A stretch of DNA of 64,000 bases from Epiperipatus broadwayi (GCA_028023455.1 JAQFVV010012405.1:5541334-5605333), one strand, 5' to 3'. Numbered from the stretch's first letter, positions 1 through 12,570 are shown. A program made the numbers and translations. The notes: generated from the sequence alone by a model not told the origin.

Positions 1-480
1 CCTAAAATCCAATGTATCAGATGAAAACTTCTGGAATATCATTGACAGAAATAAATTTCCATTCTTGAAAAGAGTATCATACAAAATGAAATCATTTTTT
101 GGTTCCACATACTTCATTGTTTTCAATCATGAATATCATAAAATCGAAATACAGATCTTGACTGAGTGACGAACATCTTGATGATTGCTTACGAGCAAAA
201 ATATCATCATACTCCCCTAATCATGAAGCAATTTCCAATAAAGTGCAGTGCCAAAGATCGCATTGACTTGTAATATTATATATAATTTAGTAATTTACAT
301 AAAAATATAAACATTAATTATATGTTAAAATTTTATTTTTGAAATAAATATTTTTTTGTACATTATGTGTATTATTAACAATATCCAATTATAAATTTAC
401 ATTGAAAAAATAAATGGTGCCCACCACCTGGCCGGTATTATAAGATGTGCTCTTAAGTGCAAAAAGGTTGGAGACCCCTG
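1..480 (+). pseudogene. 3' end of a hAT transposon with decayed transposase C-terminus
   Basis: The first 270 bases translate in two frames to the C-terminal dimerisation region of a hAT transposase of the ZBED/GTF2IRD2-like animal group: 'ENFWNIIDRNKFPFLKRVS', then 'FFGSTYF', then, after a frameshift near position 110, 'MNIIKSKYRS', a stop, and 'DEHLDDCLRAKISSYSPN'. The frameshift and the in-frame TGA near 166 show it is dead. An AT-rich 3' UTR follows and the element ends at 480 with GGTTGGAGACCCCTG, a hAT-style terminus (CAGGGGTCTCCAACC on the other strand). The 5' part lies outside the window, so the duplication cannot be checked. The family call is firm; the subfamily is inferred. Confidence 0.8.
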
Positions 481-3400
481 ATTTAGACATTTGGTATATA
501 GTTTTGACACAGTTTTCCTTCTTCATTTCTTTCATATGTTTAATTGCATATCTCAGCTCTTCATTTATATCAATTGGATGTTTAAAAGATATTGTCATAA
601 TTTTAGGAACTAGTTGACTTTATTTAATTTTATATTAGGATGTTATTTTTGTTTTTGATGTTTTGAAGAATTTTTGCATCTTTTATATGAATATATATAA
701 AACACGTTTCTTCTGACACAGAAATATGGTTTTATATTTTTGAGAATTTTGTTATATGTATAACTTTCATTACAATTTCATATTTTTTTATGACATACTA
801 TTGTATAGACTGTCATATATTTAGTTTTTTCAAGTGGATTAATAAACATTAATATTTAGTTTCCATGCATGTTTTGTCTTAATTAAAACTTTATTGGTCA
901 ATTGTTGCTTTCATGTTGTCTTTGTTACTGTTTTCAGTAGAGTATCTGTCATCTTCTTATTGATTTCATTTAAGTATGAGCTTTCTTACAAGTCTATTGA
1001 TATAAAATTGCAAATTCTAATTTAACTTCATTAAGTATTTCTGAAAGTTAGAAATATCATATGTTAATTCTGTTTTATCTTTTTAAATATTTTTGCATTA
1101 ATTTATATCTTACATCACCCAAATAGATATTTCTAGTTTTAGTCCCATCCTCTCCAACCTCCTCTAAAAAATTTACTGTACAGCCACTTTACAAACAACA
1201 TAGAAAGACAATATTAGTGATGAGTTTTGTGATGACTATAATATTCAATTGTAAATCACAAGTAAATTCCAAATATAAAAACTGTTTTGTTTATTTAATA
1301 TTTTGTGAGCCTGCATTTTAACTTCTGCAGAAAAATTTTCTTTCTGAAATATACCTTCATATCTAATAGTTAGTTCTCCAATATATTCTAAATTGAAATT
1401 CTTTAGAATGTTTTTAAAGTTCAGCTGAGTATTTAAAATAAAAAAGTCAAATCAGGATAATATACAACTGGTTTTAGTACTCATAAGAAACAGAGAAAAC
1501 AGAAGAATAGATGTTATCTTCTTTCCTAGTTTCTCTTTTTTGAAATAATTTCTCTGATCATTATATCCTAGTCACAAACTACCCCAAATGTTAACAAAAA
1601 CAACTCTATATCTTACGATTTATGAGATTTATTTATTTATCCTTGGCTTTTTAGGTATCTATGGCAAATAACTCGGAAGAGTAAATGCATATTTTCTTAA
1701 CTGGTTTCTCTCTCTTTCTTGAAATGTTTTTTTTTGGTTTTTATCATGACCCAAGATAGAAGATACTCCTATCAAAATTTCTTGCTAGTTTTGATTTTGA
1801 TTTTTTTATATACTTTTATTTAGCTCATATTCAAGAGTGAATCTTGCTAATTTCTCTCTCTCTCACACTTTCTTTGTACCTTTCTTTGGTCAAAATTGGA
1901 TTCAAGGGCTGCTTCACATCATAATTCTCTTGAGATAACTTTTTACCATAATTTGTTCTTGGTTGTTTGTGAAAAAAAGCACTATTGTTTCATCCATTTA
2001 ATCGCATGGTTAAATGCTTGAGATGTTATGTGACATTCGAGATTCCTAGTTGACAGATTCATTCCCTTGGTGTAAACAGTGCTTTTTTTTTAATTTACGT
2101 CACTCTAGTGAAAATCGATCCAATGCTATTCAGTCACTATGGTAACTTTGAACCTTTAGCTTCGAATTCGCTCTTCTACCATTGTTCTTAACTGCGCAAT
2201 GTTTTTATTCGAATAATATATATATATTTTTAGAAATTGCATATTGTTCTCTTTCTAAAATTAGTTGAGATTAACCTATGTTTATTTGACGTCTAATATA
2301 AGTAGAAAAGATATAGCATATATAAAATAATAATAATAAGCTATTTTATAAAACATTATAAGATATAAAATATTTCTTAAAGTTCTAACTAGCCAATAAA
2401 CTACATTCTATAGCCGAAAGAAACGGCTATTATGTAAGAACAAATTCTCTATTTTGTTAGACAGATATTAAAAACAGCTAAAATTTTGACAGTTGGGCAA
2501 ATCTTGAGATGTAAACAATTACAAGAGATTCAGATCACCAATATTTCGTGAGAAATTTGAAAAGATTCTCAGTAATTGTAGATAGTAGCGGTCAATATTT
2601 TCTGTTTTAGAAAGCATCGATCGTCGCCTCACTAAAGTCAATATATGACACCTGGCGGTATAAGTATGATACATTTATAGACGCAAGTGAAATATTACAT
2701 TTCTTCTGATCATTCGTCCGTGGCCATGCTAGTCACATGCTTAGAACTTTATAATAGATTTCAGTGTGAATAGATAACCCTCTATTGACTAGGTAGCACA
2801 TAAAAGTGACGGTGTTCAATCAGACAGACAGAAATAGTTGATAAACTGACCGTAGGTCAAAACAATATAGCCACCAAGCAAATATAATATTACAGCCAGT
2901 ATTGATTGCCTGTACAATAAGTTTAAAAGATGCTTTTGAGGATAATATCTAAGCTTGTAATTAAAAGAAATAAATGCGGAGAAAAAACATTTTCAGTAAA
3001 TGATAAAAGTCCAATTTTATAAGAGATTATATACATGTATGTGCGCGTATATGTATAAAAAAAGACGCTAGAAAGAGTAATAAACAATATAGGGAAAATC
3101 TAAAGAGAAAAAAATAACATGTTTTACAAAAAGAAGGGAGATAAATTATTTATTAAATTCTCATATACGCGAGAAGCACGGTATTTCGTTTCACCATTAT
3201 ATACTGGTTTTGCAGCCTTTTATATATTATTGGCTAATCTGTGAATTTTTACGATCTTGTAATGGCATATATGTCTTGAAAATACGTATTTAATTTCAGA
3301 ATTTCACTTTTTAAAAATGTATATGCATAATGTGGAATTCTTCGTATCTATATGCTTTTCTATTATTATTTGTATTAACTCTAAATTCTGTAAATAAACA

Positions 3401-3590
3401 AGAGAGAAAGAGAAGATCTGCGAAGTTTAGAAGAACACTGGATTTGAGAATGTTGAGAAATAAAATGTAAAAACAAAATTTTAATAATTTGGTAATATAT
3501 ATATCAAAAAAAATCCAAGGTATATAGGAAATAAAATCTAGAAATTGATAATTAAGAGAAAAATATCTTTCCTCAAAAAAAAACAACAAC
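481..3590. other. AT-rich stretch, nothing recognised
   Basis: Only short stop-limited reading frames occur, with homopolymer runs, and I see no repeat family shared with the rest of the window. It could be intron or intergenic DNA. Confidence 0.5.
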
Positions 3591-3710
3591 AACATAGGAA
3601 CAATAAAGAAGAACTTGAAAAACAATGTGTACCAAGCCATCAAGTGCAAGCCATCATAATCAATGAATGCAGGGAGGTTTATGCATAAAATCCCTATCTA
3701 GTGCCTACTG

Positions 3711-3770
3711 ATCCATCATTCCCTTAGTAGTTTTTAGTTTGTGGCTTTCATCAGTGAGTAGCCTTGGATT
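3711..3770 (-). pseudogene. Decayed hammerhead ribozyme (RZ-A)
   Basis: CTGATGA is intact, followed by AAGC-CACAA-ACTA, but GAAA has become AAAA and the GTC cleavage triplet is lost. Probably inactive. Confidence 0.6.
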
Positions 3771-4108
3771 TGAGAATGCTGCACCTAGATTTTAGGATCT
3801 AATGCAACCCACCAGTAGCCTCCATTTACCTATTTGGTTAACTTTAAATATAGGAGCCCAAAATAAAAATGCCATAATGTTTTCAAACTAAGCTCATTTA
3901 CTTGTATAGTCATATACATTTGAACTCATTTAAGCATCTATATATTTGGTATCTTTGACTTTTCAAAAACTATAGTCACCATTATCCTATGGGCAGGATT
4001 GGTATAAAACCATAATCTTGGGCTCATAGATTTATAGTTAAGTAAATAGATAAATGGTGGTTGCTGGAGGGTTGCATTAGATTCTAAGATTTAGATACAG
4101 TGCTCGCA

Positions 4109-4166
4109 AATTAGAGGCTTCTCACTGATGAAAGCCACAAACTAGAATATAGTCTGAGGATGTTAC
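4109..4166 (+). pseudogene. Decayed hammerhead ribozyme (RZ-A)
   Basis: CTGATGA at 4125-4131 and GTC at 4152-4154 are present, but GAAACTA has changed to GAATATA, destroying A15.1 and stem III. Stem I halves CTTCTCA and TGAGGA still partly pair. Confidence 0.6.
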
Positions 4167-4617
4167 TAGGTAGACACTTTATTCACAAATGTTCTTACAT
4201 CAATTGATTATAAAGGCTTGCACTTGGTGGCACTGCTGAATGGAGAGTTTGGTACTTTTATTAACAGCATGTGTGTGATGATCATATGACAACTTGAAAA
4301 AACCAATGAATTATGGGTAAAACATTTCGACAAGTATCAACTTCAACTTCTAGCTACTCAAATGTAAGATATATAAGTATAATACATGTAAAGTAAAGCT
4401 AAATCTAGATAAACCATGGATATAGTACATATACCATGTATAGTTTTGCACTGTGATAGAGTCATGGAATCAAAAACTAAAATTCCAATATCTAACAAAT
4501 TTGACTATTTTATAACTATCTATATTAGTATGATACTTTTGCCACCAGTGGTGAAGGCTGATATATCATATTACAATTGTATCTTTTGTTTTATAATCAG
4601 TCCATTGGCAATCATCT

Positions 4618-4930
4618 GACCAATTGAGTTTAACCGGGTTTTTTTTACCAATTTATTGACCAATAGTCAATGGCTAATTAGATTGTGGATAGGCTGACTA
4701 AAATGGAAAAATAAATATGTTTGTTGTGACTTGAAAATTTTTCAGTTTACTCACCTTATCTTCAATTTCAGGTTAATGCATGACAGGCAGATTCATCATA
4801 ATAATGAAAGGGCTTGTGGCTAAGAAATTTGACCACCAGGAGTAAGTGACAAAGTGGAATCATGACCCATGGTTCTTTAAGTACCAAAGTCCACCACTCT
4901 ACCACTGCGTTAAACTCATAGAGTTCTATG
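4618..4930 (-). mobile_element. tRNA-derived SINE (family SINE-2)
   Basis: Read on the minus strand, a tRNA-like head (about 4925-4855) has an A-box-like GCAGTGGTAGAGTGG and a B-box-like GGGTCATGATTCC. The downstream body with ATTGGTC blocks recurs at 9000-9220 and 55010-55200. The head and body arrangement supports a Pol III SINE. Ends are approximate and no duplication was identified. Confidence 0.55.
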
Positions 4931-5234
4931 AGAATTAATTTAGTGCTAAAAAAGTTTTAAAAATTATGCATAAAAAGTAATTATTATTTAAATAGTTTTC
5001 TCCTTTCTGATAACATTGCAATTTATTCAATATTTATTAACTCCTTTTGTAATTATTTTGTACAATAATTAGATTTTATTAATTAATTTGACATTTCAAA
5101 AAAGTATATATTGTTTATTACACTTTGATTTACAAATAACAACTTTGATACCAATCACTTCAGATGAATACCTTAATGATTATTACTAATCAATTATGAA
5201 ACCAATGATTATCCCTTACTCATATATAAACTTT
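4931..5234. other. AT-rich stretch, nothing recognised
   Basis: No coding frame or repeat-family match seen. Confidence 0.4.
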
Positions 5235-5350
5235 ACATTTCAATTAAGATTAATATGAATATTCAACTCAGACATTCAAGTTCCCTACAGGTATTCATTC
5301 CATCCAATACAACTAGTACACATGACCACATGCATGTAAAAAAGATAAAT

Positions 5351-5417
5351 GATCTCCAATACATGTAGTTCATACTGAACCAGCATTCATCAGTTGATCC
5401 ACATCATCCAGATCATC
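5351..5417 (-). pseudogene. Hammerhead ribozyme relic (RA)
   Basis: CTGATGA and a six-pair stem II (ATGCTG-GTT-CAGTAT, one G-U) are kept; GAAA is GAAC. About ten extra bases separate the outer GATGATC from the CAA before the core. GATC pairing across stem I remains. Probably inactive. Confidence 0.6.
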
Positions 5418-5421
5418 ATCT

Positions 5422-5455
<34 letters not shown>

Positions 5456-5737
5456 ATCAATGCTCAGTTTATATTAACATAGCGGTTCTTCAAACTTTAA
5501 TAGCAGGCTTCAATATTCTCCACCATCCAACTCTTTAGTCATTTATATCATTGAAAATCTGATCATGAAATGCTCAAAGCCCTTGATGATGCCAATATTA
5601 TTGTCATACCCATGTTGACTTTAAGTCACTCTGATCTTTCATATATAGGACCTTAATATGCCATTTAAATACATAGAAGAGGAATGGGCAGAATGCAGGC
5701 TGAATATGTAATATTTAAACACAAGTATATTGTCTAG

Positions 5738-5831
5738 TCAAGCGTTGATGGCCTAGTGGTTAGCATAGCTGCCTTCCAAGCAGCTGGCCCAGGTTCACTT
5801 CCTGGTCAATGCATTTGACATATGAAAAAAA
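5738..5831 (+). mobile_element. tRNA-Gly-derived SINE (SINE-1)
   Basis: The head closely resembles a tRNA-Gly: GCGTTGATGG, A box TGGCCTAGTGG, anticodon arm GCTGC-CTTCCAA-GCAGC (anticodon TCC) and B box GGTTCACTTCC. A very short tail, TTTGACATATG plus A-run, follows, shared with 8600-8703. It lacks a normal tRNA 3' acceptor and is inserted in an RA copy, so it is a SINE rather than a working tRNA gene. Confidence 0.8.
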
Positions 5832-5950
5832 GTAATACTGAACTTAATGCAATTAGAAGGGAATTGAACTCAGACTTTTAAGCTTCCTACATCTATCCAA
5901 TCCATCTTATACAATGGATACAAATGACTACTTAATATAAAAAAGATAAA

Positions 5951-6009
5951 TGATTTTCAATTTATGTATTTTGTGCTAAAGTAGCACTCATCAGTTGGTC
6001 CAAATCATC
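5951..6009 (-). pseudogene. Hammerhead ribozyme relic (RA)
   Basis: ACCAA, CTGATGA and stem II halves GTGCTA and TAGCAC are present; GAAA is AAAA. Stem III letters ATA-CA-TAA are slightly damaged. Outer stem I GATGATTT/AATCATTT still pairs in part. Confidence 0.6.
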
Positions 6010-6310
6010 TACCACACATGTATACAATCAGTACTCAGTTTATATTAAGATAGTGATTCTTCAAACTTTAATGGGCAGGTTTTAATATTCTCCACCCAAT
6101 AACTCTTCATCCATTTACAACTTAATATCAACATGATATTACAATAATATTGGCATCAACAAGGGTTATGAGCATTCCATCATTAGATTTTCAATGATAT
6201 TGATGGCAGAAGAGTTGGAGGATGGAGAACAATGAAACCTATCCATTAAAGTTTGAAAAATTGCTATCTTAATATAAACTGATCAATGATTATATATGTG
6301 TGTGGGAGAT

Positions 6311-6367
6311 GATGATTTGGACCAACTGACGATGCTAGTTTAGCAAAAAATATATATATTAGAGATC
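6311..6367 (+). pseudogene. Hammerhead ribozyme relic (RA)
   Basis: Core reads CTGACGA (6326-6332; position 7 is tolerant), stem II TGCTA-GTT-TAGCA, then AAAA instead of GAAA, and ATATATATA in place of stem III. CCAA/TTAG and GATGATT/GAGATC make a weak stem I. Confidence 0.5.
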
Positions 6368-6734
6368 TTTTTTATATGTATATGGTGTTCATGTGTATCA
6401 GTTGTATAGGAAAGAGTGAATAGTTGTAAGAAGGCTGAAAATCAGAGTTCATATTCCTTCTAATTACAGTAAGTAAACTTGTATTTAAATATTACATATT
6501 CAGCCAGTATTCTGCCCACCCTCTTCTGTGTCTTTAAATGGATGTATTGGCATTCTATACTTGAGGGGTGATGACTTATAATCATCATAGATATGACATA
6601 GTATTGACATCAATAAGGTGTTTGAGTGTTCCATCATCAGATTTTAAATGATATGGGTGGCTGATGAGTTGGAGGGTGGAGAAGATTGAAGCCTGTCCAT
6701 TAAAGTTTGAAGAGTTGCTCTCAATATATATAAA

Positions 6735-7056
6735 TATGAAAAACAAAAAAACGCAAGTTAAAAAACTTGCTAACGCTTGTATTTATGATAACAGATGGCG
6801 TTCTACCAAAAACACCGTCAAGCGTAGTTTTCTGTTTACATAAATGTCAGAGCGAGCATTCACTATCTCTAACTTTAATTCCACTTTCAGATCATGATTC
6901 CTGTTTTTCACTGACAATAGCAAATAGCTTGAAATCATGATCTGAAAGTGGAATTAAAGTTAGAGATAGTGAATGCTCGCTCTGACATTTATGTAAACAG
7001 AAAACAGAAAACTACGCTTGACGGTGTTTTTGGTAGAACGCCATCTGTTATCATAT
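6735..7056. mobile_element. Foldback hairpin element FB-S, copy 1
   Basis: Arms 6786-6900 and 6931-7053 are nearly perfect reverse complements of about 115 bases around a 30-base loop. Just outside the left arm is a small hairpin, GCAAGTT-AAAA-AACTTGC, in a one-sided flank of about 50 bases. The same flank and arm start recur reversed at 39226-39425. Both copies sit in TA-rich sites. There is no coding capacity and no hammerhead core. The near-identity of the arms suggests recent formation or gene conversion. Confidence 0.8.
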
Positions 7057-7075
7057 ATATATATAGATGGGGGGT

Positions 7076-7128
7076 GATGGTCTAAACAATTGATGAATTC
7101 AGCACAAAATACATATATTGGAGATCAT
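7076..7128 (+). pseudogene. Decayed hammerhead ribozyme (RA)
   Basis: Core is TTGATGA and the 5' half of stem II is deleted (only TTCAGCAC left); AAAATACATATA and TTGGAGATCATT follow. Confidence 0.5.
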
Positions 7129-7240
7129 TTATCTTTTTCACATGTATGTGGTCATGTGTACTGGTTGTATAGGTTAGAGTGGTTAAATGAGGGAACTTGA
7201 AAGTGAGTTCAAATCCCTTCTATTAATTATAGACACATGG

Positions 7241-7727
7241 AATAATTCAATTTCATATCTGATTTTCCATATGTAATAATTTTCTTTTAGATGTCCTTAA
7301 AGCTTCTATACTATGACACATTTTTGAAACATATCTGAAAAGTTAAATGAACCACAAGATGTATTTCATGCCAAACTACTAGCACATTTTAGATATGTCT
7401 TCATTATTTATCCAGTATTTATCATTATCAATTTATAACCCTTTGGTTTTATTCACGTATTTCAAGAAAATATGATGAAGTAGAAGTTTTAAATATGTTT
7501 AAAAAAGATATTACAGATGGAGGAAATGAAATTGATTTAGTACGTGTTTATATTTTTTTTAAAAAAAAACAAGATATGATGAATCTTTGACTAAGGTTTA
7601 AATTTTAAATCTGGATTAGGGATAATCTCCATTGAACTTCATTTATTTTCTGGTAAAAAACAAATACATTCAAGAAAAATCTGATAGAAATAATCATTAA
7701 TGTATTTATCTGAAATAGATGATTTCC
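7241..7727. other. AT-rich stretch, nothing recognised
   Basis: No repeat-family or coding signal identified. Confidence 0.4.
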
Positions 7728-7812
7728 AAAGCTTTACAGGCAGTTATCTCGGGGAAGCTAGCGGGTTCGCTTCCCGGCTGATGCTATGACCCATGAAAAA
7801 AAAAAAAAGTAC
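7728..7812 (+). mobile_element. 5'-truncated tRNA-derived SINE (SINE-3)
   Basis: Retains the tRNA T arm, GCGGGTTCGCTTCCCG, then GCTGATGCTATGACCCATG and a poly-A run. It matches the 3' part of the fuller minus-strand copy at 61275-61379. The 5' half of the tRNA head is missing. Confidence 0.7.
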
Positions 7813-7934
7813 AGAAAGGTTGATATTTGGTAAGTCAAAGTGTAATAACTTGATATTGATAAATACTGAACAAATGATAAAGACCTTTTTTACGAAAGTA
7901 TTATTTAATTCTATATTTTATATAAATTCAAACC

Positions 7935-8010
7935 TCACATGATCACCATCTCTATACTAGCACATAATTTGTTGTAAACTATTGTATGGGGAGTTTTGCC
8001 TTTGTTTAAA
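7935..8010 (-). mobile_element. RZ-A fragment
   Basis: Short piece with CACATGATCACCATCTC, CTAGCACATAA and GGGGAGTTTTGCCT, the two termini of RZ-A joined head to head with the interior missing. No ribozyme core. Confidence 0.6.
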
Positions 8011-8599
8011 TTCAAACCTATTATATTTAAATATTTATGAATACATTATATAATATATCTCAATTATAAACATCTAATTAGATTTTATTTTACATATAAA
8101 AACTCTTTATTATATTTTAATCCCACATATATAAATTCCGTATTGTTTATTATAATTTAAATCTTCGATAAATTATTTAATTATTATTTATATATTATAC
8201 AATTTATATAAATACTACCTTACCGACAATATAAATAGTATACTTGCACACACACACACACTGTGTATGCAGATATCTAAATATCTCTAACTATTTCTAA
8301 TTTTATTCTTATGACTATTTTATACATATTCTTATATTTTTATAAATTATTTTAATTTAATTCGTTTAATACTTACTTTAATTATTATTTATTATATTTT
8401 AGAACAATCACAACTGAATATATTCAACAGATATTACATATATTGAAAATGCTTATAGTTTTAGGGAAAAGAAAAAAACATTTCAAAAATAAATATAAAA
8501 GGAGCTGATTTATTAGATATTGACTATTCAGAAAATCCTTTTAACAACAGGTATTCAATTTAAAAGTTGTCATTAGATGCACTTTCAATATAAAAATTT
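8011..8599. other. AT-rich stretch, nothing recognised
   Basis: Very AT-rich; a short CA run at 8249-8263. No gene. Confidence 0.4.
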
Positions 8600-8703
8600 T
8601 TACGTCAATCGTTAATGGCCTAGTGGTTAGCATAGTTACCTTGCATGCAGCTGGCCCGGGTTCTCTTTCGGGTCAACGCATTTGACATATGAAATATATA
8701 TAT
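8600..8703 (+). mobile_element. tRNA-derived SINE (SINE-1) with 12-base duplication
   Basis: Same family as 5738-5831: TGGCCTAGTGG A box, GGGTTCTCTTTCGGG B-box arm, then ACGCATTTGACATATG. The 12-base sequence ATATAAAAATTT occurs on both sides (8588-8599 and 8704-8715), a target-site duplication showing LINE-type insertion. Confidence 0.8.
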
Positions 8704-8999
8704 ATATAAAAATTTAAAAAACGAAACACAAAATGTTTAGAGTATCATCAAAGAAATAAAATGAAAAAATATATAGATAAAATTCAATTCATAATATATA
8801 ATCTAAAGATAAGAACTATTATAATACTTTCCATAATATGTTTGTTTTCTTCGTTCATTAATAAAAATAAAATAATAAAACACGAACTCACCTATGAAAC
8901 CATGATATCTCCTCACCACCTCCAATTATAAAAACTATAACACTTTTACCAAGCTTTTGATTTTAGAATCAATGCAGTGATATCCAGATTTTTTCATGA

Positions 9000-9225
9000 A
9001 CTTTACCCTCTAGTAATATTTAGATACCCATTTACTGACCAATATCGAATAATTAATTTGGCTATGAGCTGGCCAATTGAATGGTTTATTGCTCAGGAAT
9101 TCATAAAAAGTTTAAGCACCAGAAGCAACAGCAATGAAACTATGATTCATTCGCCTAGAGCTTCAAAATCTCACATTCTATCACTGTATTAATCTCACAA
9201 AGTGTATGAAAGTGTGCCTTCAATA
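9000..9225 (-). mobile_element. tRNA-derived SINE (SINE-2)
   Basis: Minus-strand tRNA-like head at about 9205-9120 (ACAGTGATAGAATG, B-box-like GCGAATGAATCAT) followed by the body that includes TTAGATACCCATTTACTGAC read on the plus strand. The body is shared with 55010-55110. Diverged. Confidence 0.5.
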
Positions 9226-12200
9226 TTCATTCATTTTCAGCAAAAGCATTTAATATTTAACTTGCACCCAGTATTTTGACATATTTACAACTTATTAATT
9301 ATAATGTTTTTTAAAAAAATTCATGTTAATTAATTCCATTTTTTTTTGTTATATAAAATATACAATAGTATTTTTGCTTTTTGACAAAAACTGAAATCTC
9401 TTCTAACATTTTGATTCATAGCCTGAGGGAGGATGATTTACACCCTTTGTTTACATATGCATTGAGCTATATTTAATTTAATGTTTACATATTAAATTTT
9501 ATTTAATTGTTATAATCCAGATGTTAAAAAAGATATTGTATCTCCAACCTTGTATAATTGATTATTAGTTTAATAAATATTAAGTGCCATCCTTCATCTG
9601 GTTGATAAATTAGTTCTATTCTGAATTACCAACAATGTTGTCAATGGTATGCTTATAAACATGAAAGCTCAAAGAATAGGCAGATTCATTTCGCTTCTTG
9701 AGCCTTGGTTCAATATTTAGCATGCTTTTAATTTGTAGCCTGGGGGAGGGTGAGTTTTTTCCTTTATATATATATTTCAATTTGTACCCAAAGTATTACT
9801 TAAATAATAAGTGTAATAATGTTTAAGGCTTATAAGTACCCATTAGAAACCAGTCAACACTTAGATAATCCCAATATAGATAACAATCAACAATCTCAAA
9901 TTGTTGTCAAGGCAACCTCTTTTTAACAAAAAAGGTCAAATCCCCATATTTATTCATGGTTTCATATATTTATATTGTAATGGTCACTCCTTACTTCTTT
10001 TGATCAATGAGGGCACTACTAGACTACTGTCAATCTAGAAAATTTAATTTACAGTGATCAAAAAGTTGATGATGGTAAATGCTACCATCTAGATGCAGGA
10101 AGAGAAAGAGATCTTTAACATTGTTCAGACAATTGAGAGACAGGACACAGATACAAACATCAGCTAAGAACAATTATAATTATTAATAATTATAAAGTTT
10201 ATTAAACTCAAAAATAAATATTAGTCAAACAAGTTTGACCTAAATTCCCAACTTTCTCTGTCAGAGAGTGCAAGTGAATATTATGGTTTATCAAATACTT
10301 CAGCAAATAATTTTGTTTTCTCACCTAAACTTAAAAGGAATCATAATTTCTTTCTGTCAGTAATTTATCTAAACAAATTCCAGTTTTCTTTAATTAAAAA
10401 TTTAAAAACAACAACAACAAAAAAAAAAACAATCTTGTATGGAAGTTTACAACAGCGCATAGCCAGAGCGAGAGATCTTTTTCTAAAACCCAGCAAAACA
10501 TTGGGACATAATAGGATTGTCCTATGCCTGCAAACACTCATAAAAGTTGACCAATGTGATCTTAAGATTGATTCTGACAAGAGAGAAAAGACTACAATTT
10601 TATATAATTTTAAATAGAAGAAAACAAAATCCCCATGATTTAAAAAAAACAAAACAGAACAAATACAATCAATAAATCACTAGCCAAAAGGTTTACAGTC
10701 TGCAAGAAACACAAACACAGATTAACTACATTAATTTCAATAAAAAAAAAAACAGTTGAGTTAAAAAGAAAACTACTAATATCTGCTAAAGCTTTTAATA
10801 ATAGTTAATAATATAAAAAAAAGGAGAAACAATGATTATAAAATATTAACTTGCAATACACTTTCTAACCAAGAAATTTAAAAATATGTAATGAATACTA
10901 AGAATCTATGATTATAGATTTCATTAAAAATAATATGTACAATAAAAAAAATATTTATCTGACATATTATGAATAATTGCTTATATTGTTTGTGTATTGA
11001 GCTGAGACTTGAGCAAAGAGATTTTAGCCCTGGTTATAATATGAAAATGTTAGTTTACCTCCAAGGAATAATGTTCTGTCTGACTGATTTCTTCCAATGA
11101 GGTGTACACAGTTTATTTCTATCTAGAGTTAATTATGAAGGTTTAGATTTCCATTTGTCAGGTCAGGAGTATGAATGCAAACTTTATCAGTTCTGGACTA
11201 GGCTTTTGGGTCATGTTCATAATGTTACAGTTATGAAGCTCCAGAATCTATCTTGAAAATATTTTTAGTACTGCACATTTTTAATCTGGTTATTTTTGGT
11301 AGGTAGTTTCTGCATTATGACTGGATAGTAGCAATCCACAATATTAATTGTAGTTTTTTTTAGCAGTTAGTAATCAGAAATTAGAACAATTCAATCTTCT
11401 CTGAGTGGATTGGATTTCAGAATTGACAGCAAAAATATTTTTTTCTTTAGCTAACTTTATTACACAATTAGAAAATATAAAAATCTATATGTCAGCAGTC
11501 TGCCATTAGTGAATATACATGTTAGAATACTCAATCAAAAACCCAGCTTTTATATCCAATTGCCATCTGCTGCCTAATCTTGACTAAAAAGTTTTGCCAA
11601 GTGCAAATCTCTATCTTCTGCTTAATCTTATTTAAACACAAAATCCAACCAGGATTCTCATCTATTTTCAAACATTAATTAAATTTCAGTAAATGAGAAA
11701 ATAAGTATCAGTTTAACAAAATGAAAAAGAAACTTATTGCAATTAAAGTTCTTTTTAAATTAAATTGTTTTTACAATTTCTATTTATAATTGAGTCCATG
11801 TGTTATGATGCATGCTCTTAATAAATAAAAAAAATAAAGTACAAAATTTTTAAAAATGATTTTCTTTTTCTTGAAAATCTCTAAAAATATACACTTTAGT
11901 TTTGATTTTTTTGGTAGTTGCTTTTGAAGTAGATAAAGCATCCAGTTCAATATAGACACTAAAGATTCTAACTTGACCACAGAGATTGAAATTATTGACA
12001 GATATATGTAATTATATAATTGAATATTTATAAATACAGTAATCAAATATATTTTAAAAATTTTATCCACTTAGGAGCACTTTTGACTATCCTCATAATC
12101 TTTGTCAACTAACACTTTGAAAGGCTGATTTTTTCACAATTCTGTGATCTTAACATTTGCTACCCACCTGTTAATTAAGTCATGTTTGTATTTGTATATT

Positions 12201-12570
12201 AGCATAGCTTTTTTATTTTTATTTTATCATTATTTTTTTTAATTTGCAATATTTAAACATTATTGTAATTGAAGTTAAAACCATAAACACATTAATTATT
12301 ATTGTCATGAAAAATGGATGCTAAAACATTATTATCTACTTAGCAATTTTAATTCAATTTCTGAACTCTTTTTAACAACAGCTTCTTGATTCACCTATAT
12401 ATCCACTCCCACGCCTACATATCCATTTATAAATGATACAGTTTTTATTTACAAATGAGGTTTTATCATTAAAATTATTTATTAATTTGTTTAATGGAGG
12501 AGGTGTGTAAAATTCAACATCACATATACTTTTATACATCTTCCTTGTAAAATTTACTTCATCATTTGAA
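9226..12570. other. AT-rich stretch with one dispersed repeat, no gene
   Basis: Apart from the repeat at 9851-9936 I see no family match or coding exon. The opposite-strand frames at 10365-10652 and 10435-10617 are unsupported. Confidence 0.4.
9851..9936. repeat. Dispersed repeat Rep-D, copy 1
   Basis: CAGTCAACACTTAGA, AATCCCAATAT and TTGTTGTCAAGGCAACCTC also occur in order at 22062-22135, with the first part at 63478-63530. Function unknown. Confidence 0.6.

Larger units (their letters stand above)
3600..4290. mobile_element. RZ-A retrozyme-like copy, inverted (A2 subtype)
   Basis: The left half (to about 4012) is a minus-sense RZ-A monomer and the right half (4015-4290) is a plus-sense part, so the copy is head-to-head. 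Both halves share 'GGCTTGCACTTGGTGGCACT'-type ends, the CTAATGCAACC/GGTTGCATTAG block and a hammerhead relic. It resembles the copies at 31400-32945 more than those at 48739-49666. It has no open reading frame. Confidence 0.7.
5235..6300 (-). mobile_element. RA repeat copies, minus-sense, with a SINE insert
   Basis: Two head-to-tail minus-sense RA units. Shared blocks include GAACTCAGAC, CTTATACAACTGATACA-like, GTTGGTCCA, AATATTCTCCACC and CAATATTATTGTCATA. Hammerhead-like cores lie at 5351-5417 and 5951-6009. Cleavage points are about 600 bases apart, about 500 after removing the SINE at 5738-5831. A CA/TA microsatellite (5420-5454) sits at the unit boundary. Non-coding. Confidence 0.7.
6301..7240 (+). 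mobile_element. RA repeat copies, plus-sense, split by a hairpin element
   Basis: Plus-sense RA sequence in inverted orientation to 5235-6300, forming a head-to-head pair joined near 6290. The foldback element at 6735-7056 interrupts it at a TA-rich point. Shared RA blocks: GTATCAGTTGTATAGG, GTTTGAAGAGTTGCT and GGAGATCATTTATC. Confidence 0.7.

Noticed and set aside
5738-5831. Functional tRNA-Gly gene
   Set aside because: Good tRNA-like head, but it is followed by a repeated SINE tail, lies in an RA repeat and the B box is altered.
10365-10652. Possible small genes on both strands
   Set aside because: No homology, no splice or promoter context, AT-rich low-complexity composition, and overlapping opposite frames.
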